Below, in pieces: positions 30,901 to 34,942 of a stretch of 34,942 nucleotides of DNA; the stretch's first letter is position 1, and every line of letters begins with the position of its first letter. Origin of the DNA: Candidatus Pacearchaeota archaeon (GTDB taxonomy: Archaea > Nanobdellota > Nanobdellia > Pacearchaeales > GW2011-AR1); NCBI GenBank assembly GCA_018303825.1, contig JAGVXK010000011.1, forward strand, positions 1 to 34,942, written 5' to 3'. Made by a program: the position numbers and the translations under genes. A model generated the notes under the pieces. That model made no database searches, had not been told where the DNA came from, and saw nothing but the letters and a program-made list of their open reading frames with translations.

Positions 30901-30908
30901 TATTAATA
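30901..30908 (-). promoter_or_regulatory. TATA box, gene at 30881
   Basis: TATTAATA (palindromic) centred 23.5 bp before the ATG at 30881. Confidence 0.45.
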
Positions 30909-30982
30909 AATGTTTCCTACATGGCTTAAATTAAAAAGCGATAACAAAAATGAATTATCAAACACAAGCTCAAAATAAAAGC

Positions 30983-30990
30983 TTTAAATA
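30983..30990 (+). promoter_or_regulatory. TATA box upstream of metG
   Basis: Perfect TTTAAATA centred 24.5 bp before an ATG at 31011 that is not the metG start; metG begins at 31018 or 31033. Confidence 0.6.
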
Positions 30991-31010
30991 TGGCTATTGG
31001 GAATATAAAG

Positions 31011-31046
31011 ATGAGGAATGATAAAAATAGCAATGGTAAAGAGTAA
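31011..31046 (+). CDS. 11-codon leader ORF overlapping the metG start
   Basis: The ATG at the predicted 5' end of the mRNA opens MRNDKNSNGKE then TAA, in a different frame from metG and spanning both possible metG starts. By position it is analogous to the leader ORF before map. The evidence is promoter spacing only. Confidence 0.25.
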   Translation: MRNDKNSNGKE

Positions 31047-32964
31047 ATTTTATGTCACGACACCAATTTACTATCCGAATGATGTTCCGCATCTAGGACA
31101 TGCATACACAACAATAGCTGCAGATGTCTTAGCCAGATGGCATTCTCTTTTGGGCGAAGATGTATTCTTTCTCACAGGAACAGACGAACATGGAAAAAAA
31201 TTACAGCTGGCAGCTGAAAGAGCAGGTAAATCTCCGAAAGAATTCGTAGACTCAATGATTCCAGAATTTAAGAAGGCATGGGAAAAATTAAACATAAAAT
31301 ACTCCAGATTTATAAGAACAACAGACAAAGACCACGAATCAATTGTGCAAAAAATAGTCAAAAAAAGCTTTGAGTTCGGAGACATCTACAAGGGGAACTA
31401 TGAAGGTCTTTATTGCACAAGTTGCGAAGCTTATTATACTGAAAAAGATGCGCCAAAAAATCTCTGCCCGATACATAATAAGCCCCTTGATTTATTAAAA
31501 GAAGAATCTTATTTTTTTAGGTTAAGCAAGTATCAAAAGGCTCTCCTGAATCATTACAAAAAACATCCTGAATTCATTTCTCCTGAAAGCAAAAGGATGG
31601 AAGTAATAAACAGGGTAAAAGAGGGTTTGCAAGACTTATCTGTTTCAAGGTCTAGCTTTTCCTGGGGAATCCCCCTTCCTTTTGATAAAAAACATGTTCT
31701 TTATGTCTGGCAAGACGCTTTGTTTAACTATTACACTGCAACAAGAGAAAAAGGAAGAGAAAAATTCTGGCCCGCAGATGTCCACATCATTGGGAAGGAT
31801 ATTTTATGGTTTCATACAGTTTATTGGCCAGCATTTCTCCTTTCTGCAGGAATAGAATTGCCAAAAAAAGTATTTGCTCATGGTTGGTGGACTGTTTTAA
31901 GTCAAAAAATGGGCAAATCAGCAGGAAATGCAATAAAAATAGACCAATTAATATCAAAAGGTGTTGATACTGCAAGATATTTCTTATTAAGAGAAGCGCC
32001 ATTCGGGCAAGATGGAGACTTCTCCGAACAATCTCTCGCAGAGAGGCATAACAATGAACTGGCAAACAAGCTCGGGAATCTTGTAAGCAGAGTTTCCGTC
32101 TTAGCAGAAACCTATGGTTTAAAAAAATCAACAATCAAGTTTCTTAAATCAGAAAAAACTAAAAGGGCAGTACATGAGTACCTTGAAAACCTGGAATTTG
32201 ACAAAGCTCTCAACGAGATTTTCTCATTTATAGATGAATGCAATACCTTTATCCAAGACAAAAAGCCCTGGGAAAAAGAAACAAAGGACAGAGAAAAAAT
32301 CCTCTACGAACTGGCAAGTGCCATAAAGGACTTTACTATCCTCCTTTCCCCATTCATCCCAGAAACGTGCGAAAAGATAGCAAACATTTTCAATTTTGAT
32401 ATTTCTATAAAATCCTTAAACGCTCCCTTAAAAATTTCAAAGATAAAGAAATCCTCTATTCTCTTTGCCAAGATAGATGTTAAAGATAACAATAGTCCAG
32501 TAAATAAAAAGAAAGAGCAAAACAAATTATCTAATATCAATAATAAAGCCGATTTAATAGATAGCAAACCTTCTAAGACTATTGATAATAACAAAGAAAA
32601 AGTTAATAAATCCCAAAAGATAGAAGGAATTATGTCAACAATAGAATTCAAAGACTGGGAAAAACTTGATTTAAGAGTTGGAAAGATAGAAAAGGTAGAA
32701 AATATAGAAGGTGCGGATAAGTTATACAAATTAACTGTTAACCTTGGGAATGAAAAAAGGACACTTGTTGCGGGAATAAAGCAACATTACTTAGAAAAAG
32801 AATTGAAAGAAAAAAAGGTAATTGTTTTCACCAACCTCGCTCCAAGAATGATGAAGGGCATTGAATCCCAAGGAATGCTTCTGGCAGCAGTCAGCGACGA
32901 CGAATCCAAAGTAATTCTTATAAGTCCAGAAAAAGACATCAAAGAAGGCAGTAAAGTCAGATAA
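31018..32964 (+). CDS. metG: Methionyl-tRNA synthetase with C-terminal tRNA-binding domain
   Basis: This enzyme charges tRNA-Met. The class I signatures are HLGH (25-28) and KMGKS (297-301, a KMSKS variant with Gly). The zinc knuckle CTSC...CPIH (about 135-160) and the anticodon-binding helical domain follow. A Lys/Asn-rich linker (about 490-535) leads to an EMAPII/Arc1-like tRNA-binding domain (DLRVGKIEKVENIEGADKLYKLTVNLG...PRMMKGIESQGMLLAA), here fused in one chain of 648 aa, whereas some archaea encode it separately. The start is ambiguous between 31018 and 31033 (MVKSKFYVTT). It is convergent with the gene ending at 32969. Confidence 0.95.
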   Translation: MIKIAMVKSKFYVTTPIYYPNDVPHLGHAYTTIAADVLARWHSLLGEDVFFLTGTDEHGKKLQLAAERAGKSPKEFVDSMIPEFKKAWEKLNIKYSRFIRTTDKDHESIVQKIVKKSFEFGDIYKGNYEGLYCTSCEAYYTEKDAPKNLCPIHNKPLDLLKEESYFFRLSKYQKALLNHYKKHPEFISPESKRMEVINRVKEGLQDLSVSRSSFSWGIPLPFDKKHVLYVWQDALFNYYTATREKGREKFWPADVHIIGKDILWFHTVYWPAFLLSAGIELPKKVFAHGWWTVLSQKMGKSAGNAIKIDQLISKGVDTARYFLLREAPFGQDGDFSEQSLAERHNNELANKLGNLVSRVSVLAETYGLKKSTIKFLKSEKTKRAVHEYLENLEFDKALNEIFSFIDECNTFIQDKKPWEKETKDREKILYELASAIKDFTILLSPFIPETCEKIANIFNFDISIKSLNAPLKISKIKKSSILFAKIDVKDNNSPVNKKKEQNKLSNINNKADLIDSKPSKTIDNNKEKVNKSQKIEGIMSTIEFKDWEKLDLRVGKIEKVENIEGADKLYKLTVNLGNEKRTLVAGIKQHYLEKELKEKKVIVFTNLAPRMMKGIESQGMLLAAVSDDESKVILISPEKDIKEGSKVR

Positions 32965-32968
32965 AAAA

Positions 32969-33277
32969 TTAATCCAAATCTAATTCTCTTATTCTATCAA
33001 TCTCCCTCAATCTCCCAATTATATCTTTTCTTACATAGGAAGGAGATAAGTTTTGTTTATACCCGACCTTTGAAAAACATAAAGTCAATCCAACGTCAGC
33101 ACAAATCAATTTCCCCAAAGTAGTTCTATTTTCCTTTGCCTGCCTAACTAAGTCGGGCCAAGTGTAATCTTCCCGAGAATCAGAATAAACTACCTCATCA
33201 GTAGTGCCTTCAAGTGATTTATTGAGAACATCAACAATATCTATTCTGTTAACTTCATCCCTATCAATAACCATCAT
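32969..33277 (-). CDS. Unknown protein, 102 aa
   Basis: I do not recognise this protein. It is soluble and helical (VDVLNKSLEGTTDEV, WPDLVRQAKENRTTLGKLICADVGL, SPSYVRKDIIGRLREIDRIRELDLD). Its middle could be a short DNA-binding helical bundle, but no clear helix-turn-helix can be drawn. A TATTTAA box (33300-33306, minus strand) lies 26 bp before the ATG at 33277. A second ATG one codon later is equally possible. It sits 4 bp from the end of metG on the opposite strand. Confidence 0.55.
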   Translation of the reverse strand: MMVIDRDEVNRIDIVDVLNKSLEGTTDEVVYSDSREDYTWPDLVRQAKENRTTLGKLICADVGLTLCFSKVGYKQNLSPSYVRKDIIGRLREIDRIRELDLD

Positions 33278-33310
33278 GACTCAATTAACAATAAAAAGCT
33301 TAAATACTTT

Positions 33311-33463
33311 TCACTTAACAGCTATCTTCCTCCTCCTCTTCATATCCCAATATGGGCTCTTGCATTTAGGACAGACAATAGGAACATGTTCAACATTAGC
33401 CCTGGAAATCCATTTATGACTGCATCTCTCGCATTCATAACCCTGAATCTGTATTACTGCCAT
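33311..33463 (-). CDS. Zinc-ribbon protein, 50 aa
   Basis: This short gene on the minus strand starts MAVIQIQGYECERCSHKW and contains CERC and CPKC 19 residues apart, with a basic end (MKRRRKIAVK). It has the look of the tiny FmdB/rubredoxin-like zinc ribbons common in archaea, of which many associate with ribosomes or nucleic acids; the exact role is unknown. The ATG is preceded by GGTGAAA about 8 nt upstream. It follows the surface-protein gene by about 70 bp on the same strand, and that gap has been enlarged by a repeat insertion. Confidence 0.75.
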   Translation of the reverse strand: MAVIQIQGYECERCSHKWISRANVEHVPIVCPKCKSPYWDMKRRRKIAVK

Positions 33464-33473
33464 CTTTTTTTCA

Positions 33474-33491
33474 CCATTATCCTTTCACTCC
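33474..33491. repeat. 18-bp direct repeat, left copy
   Basis: CCATTATCCTTTCACTCC occurs here and identically at 33530-33547, flanking 38 bp that contain the dispersed repeat. The right copy includes the last codons and stop of the surface-protein gene. Confidence 0.9.
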
Positions 33492-33495
33492 TGTG

Positions 33496-33529
33496 AACCT
33501 TAGCTTCTCCGAGGTCTTTCTAAGAGCTC
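33496..33529 (-). repeat. Dispersed repeat, copy B, inside an 18-bp duplication
   Basis: The 29-bp core 33501-33529 matches the copy upstream of rpl15e (27171-27199) at 27 of 29 bases. It lies in a 38-bp segment (33492-33529) bounded by perfect 18-bp repeats, as expected for insertion with target duplication or for a local slippage event. In one minus-strand frame it reads ALRKTSEKLRFTGVKG then stop, using the duplicated end of the neighbouring gene. Confidence 0.8.
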
Positions 33530-33547
33530 CCATTATCCTTTCACTCC
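33530..33547. repeat. 18-bp direct repeat, right copy
   Basis: Identical to 33474-33491; on the minus strand it contains the end (GVKG then TAA) of the surface-protein gene. Confidence 0.9.
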
Positions 33548-34942
33548 CATTGATTTAGTCTTAAATGAATCAAACAAACTGACATTCTTCAGAGCTTTTT
33601 TCGCCTCTTCCTCTGCAATGGCAGAATCTACCTCCCCTATTCTCTTGTTATAAGACTGCATTTTCAGCTCATACACTTTAGTTTCCATTATCCCTTTTTT
33701 CAAATAATCAATCTGCAGTTGCTTCATTAATTCCACTAATCTTGCTCTTTCCATTACCAGTCTTTTCCCTTTCTGGATCAATGTTAATGCATATCTTTCC
33801 TCGTTTTCAAAATCAATCAATGACTCAACAACCTCTGCCAGTCTTTTCTCATAATGCTCTATTGTCTGATTGTATTCGTCCATTTCCATTCTTTTTCTGA
33901 TGAATGTTTCTTCCTGAGCTAATCTCATCAGCTGATTTATGATGATTTCCTCCTCCCTAAGCCTTCTTATTCTTGATCTAAGATATTCCAATCTTCCTAC
34001 CTTATAACTGGCAAATCCAAATATTACCAGGAACAAAACAGCAAGAGATATCTCCTTAGGATTATTCTTTAAGTAATATGAAAGTTTCCCAATTTCTCCC
34101 TTTACTTCTAGGGCATATGTAACCTGTGCTTCTTTTGTCCTTGCATATGCCTCTGCATAATCTGCCCTGCTCAAACTAAGTTCTGCCAATTTCACAAGTC
34201 TTGTGCTTCCATCAGTGTTAATGCCTTTTTCTCTTGCATTCTCCAATAAATCCTTCAACTCTTTTATTATCTTATCGGCATCAAGAGCATTTCCAACCTG
34301 CGCCCCAATTATCTTGTCATTATCAACAATTATCTCATATTTCTTATCAGCTAATGCTTTTTCTGAATCTGCTAGCAAGCCATTAAGATAATTGCTTGTT
34401 AGATTAACAGCATTTAACTGCAAGATTAAATCTTTCATTTTCTCAACAAGCTTATTAGCGTCATCTTCGCTTATTTCAACTACCTGCAATACTATCTTTT
34501 TGTTTTCGTTTACAATCAACTTGATAGTTGCCTCTTCTCCGGAACCAAGGCTCGCCAAGTTAGAGGGCTGAACTTCCATATACTTTGCAATATTCCCGCT
34601 TATGCTGAATTTCAATCCAGTCAAAGTCTGATTTGGATCCCTGTTCTTGAATGGGATTGCTATTTCAGATGTTTTTCCCCTTATGAAAGTATAATCTATC
34701 TTGCTTTCTATTGAACCTCCGCTGCTGCCTCCTCCACCTCCTCCACCGCCAGTTGTAGTTGTAGTTGTAGTTGTTGTTTGAGGATTGTCTGGGTCAAGCG
34801 TGCCGCAAGCTGTTACTTGCACACTATCAGTAACATTGTAGCATTGCAATGAAACATTTGCAACATCGCTGAGAACATATCCGGAACTATGATTAATCAA
34901 TGATAAAGTTCCAGTTGAATTTTCATAACCTTTCGCATAAAT
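33533..34942 (-). CDS. Surface-anchored protein with cytoplasmic coiled coil (N-terminus beyond window)
   Basis: The frame stays open to the window edge, so the N-terminus is missing; 469 residues are visible. An extracellular part (SSGYVLSDVANVSLQCYN) leads to a nine-Thr, eight-Gly linker (visible residues about 56-72), a beta domain (FIRGKTSEIAIPFKNRDPN) and helical repeats with TPR-like spacing. One membrane segment follows at about visible residues 297-313 (ISLAVLFLVIFGFASYKV). The 160-residue C-terminus (RRLREEEIIINQLMRLAQEET... ARLVELMKQLQIDYLKKG) is a long charged coiled coil, probably cytoplasmic. The architecture suggests a link between an outer layer and the cell interior; no known family is named. 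Confidence 0.75.
   Translation of the reverse strand: MYAKGYENSTGTLSLINHSSGYVLSDVANVSLQCYNVTDSVQVTACGTLDPDNPQTTTTTTTTTGGGGGGGGSSGGSIESKIDYTFIRGKTSEIAIPFKNRDPNQTLTGLKFSISGNIAKYMEVQPSNLASLGSGEEATIKLIVNENKKIVLQVVEISEDDANKLVEKMKDLILQLNAVNLTSNYLNGLLADSEKALADKKYEIIVDNDKIIGAQVGNALDADKIIKELKDLLENAREKGINTDGSTRLVKLAELSLSRADYAEAYARTKEAQVTYALEVKGEIGKLSYYLKNNPKEISLAVLFLVIFGFASYKVGRLEYLRSRIRRLREEEIIINQLMRLAQEETFIRKRMEMDEYNQTIEHYEKRLAEVVESLIDFENEERYALTLIQKGKRLVMERARLVELMKQLQIDYLKKGIMETKVYELKMQSYNKRIGEVDSAIAEEEAKKALKNVSLFDSFKTKSMGVKG

Overview
The window is AT-rich DNA from an archaeon, most likely a small-genome DPANN lineage of the Woesearchaeota/Pacearchaeota type. The archaeal assignment is firm: ribosomal protein L15e, transcription factor S, a two-domain CDC48 ATPase, type II methionine aminopeptidase, a His-type (SEC11-like) signal peptidase, pilin-type N-termini and a pre-tRNA-Lys with a canonical bulge-helix-bulge intron. 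The DPANN placement is inferred from gene style and compactness, not from a tree. Nearly every gene or operon start has a TATA box (TTTAAATA-like) centred about 25 bp upstream of its start codon, so most transcripts should be leaderless; I used this spacing to choose several starts.

Layout. 1-6280 (+): a membrane protein of unknown function, a KaiC/RecA-like ATPase, an RNA m5C methyltransferase with a partner RNA-binding protein, several small unknown genes (one split by a -1 frameshift), and methionine aminopeptidase. 6432-9528 (-): two secreted surface proteins (parallel beta-helix; InlB-like plus fibronectin III). 9677-12707 (-): cdc48 with an upstream zinc-ribbon/AbrB-like regulator, preceded by a 61-bp tandem repeat full of dyad symmetry. 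12841-15864 (+): a secreted protein, an MFS transporter, a zinc-ribbon/alpha-crystallin-like protein. 16129-17621 (-): DUF2080-like gene, LAGLIDADG endonuclease, tRNA-Ile, VKOR, tRNA-Gly. 17729-20557: signal peptidase, TFS, a nucleotidyltransferase-like gene, and a MntA-HepT toxin-antitoxin pair. 20709-23403: intron-containing tRNA-Lys, a winged-helix gene with a DUF5678-like partner, a pilin-like membrane protein, a metallophosphoesterase and an unknown helical protein. 23661-27089: an unknown small protein, topoisomerase I and L15e. 27272-30881: a secreted M64-like peptidase overlapping a pilin-like gene, and a large Cys- and Asp-rich secreted protein. 31018-34942: methionyl-tRNA synthetase, small unknowns and the C-terminal part of a surface-anchored coiled-coil protein cut by the window edge.

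Themes. The envelope set fits together: signal peptidase processes exports, VKOR can drive disulfide formation in the Cys-rich secreted proteins, and the beta-helix, FnIII, InlB-like and Ca-binding modules look adhesive. The most unusual signals are (1) the operator-like 61-bp repeat before the AbrB-like/cdc48 operon, (2) predicted 5'-terminal mini-ORFs before map, metG and the cdc48 operon, (3) a gene interrupted exactly at an A_AAA_AAG slippery heptamer, (4) a homing endonuclease whose first LAGLIDADG helix lies upstream of any start codon and is reachable only by frameshift from a DUF2080-like gene, (5) a HepT toxin frame that starts at ATA, and (6) a small dispersed element flanked by an 18-bp duplication. 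The frame disruptions could also be homopolymer errors, which reads would settle. No CRISPR array, rRNA or complete insertion sequence was seen.
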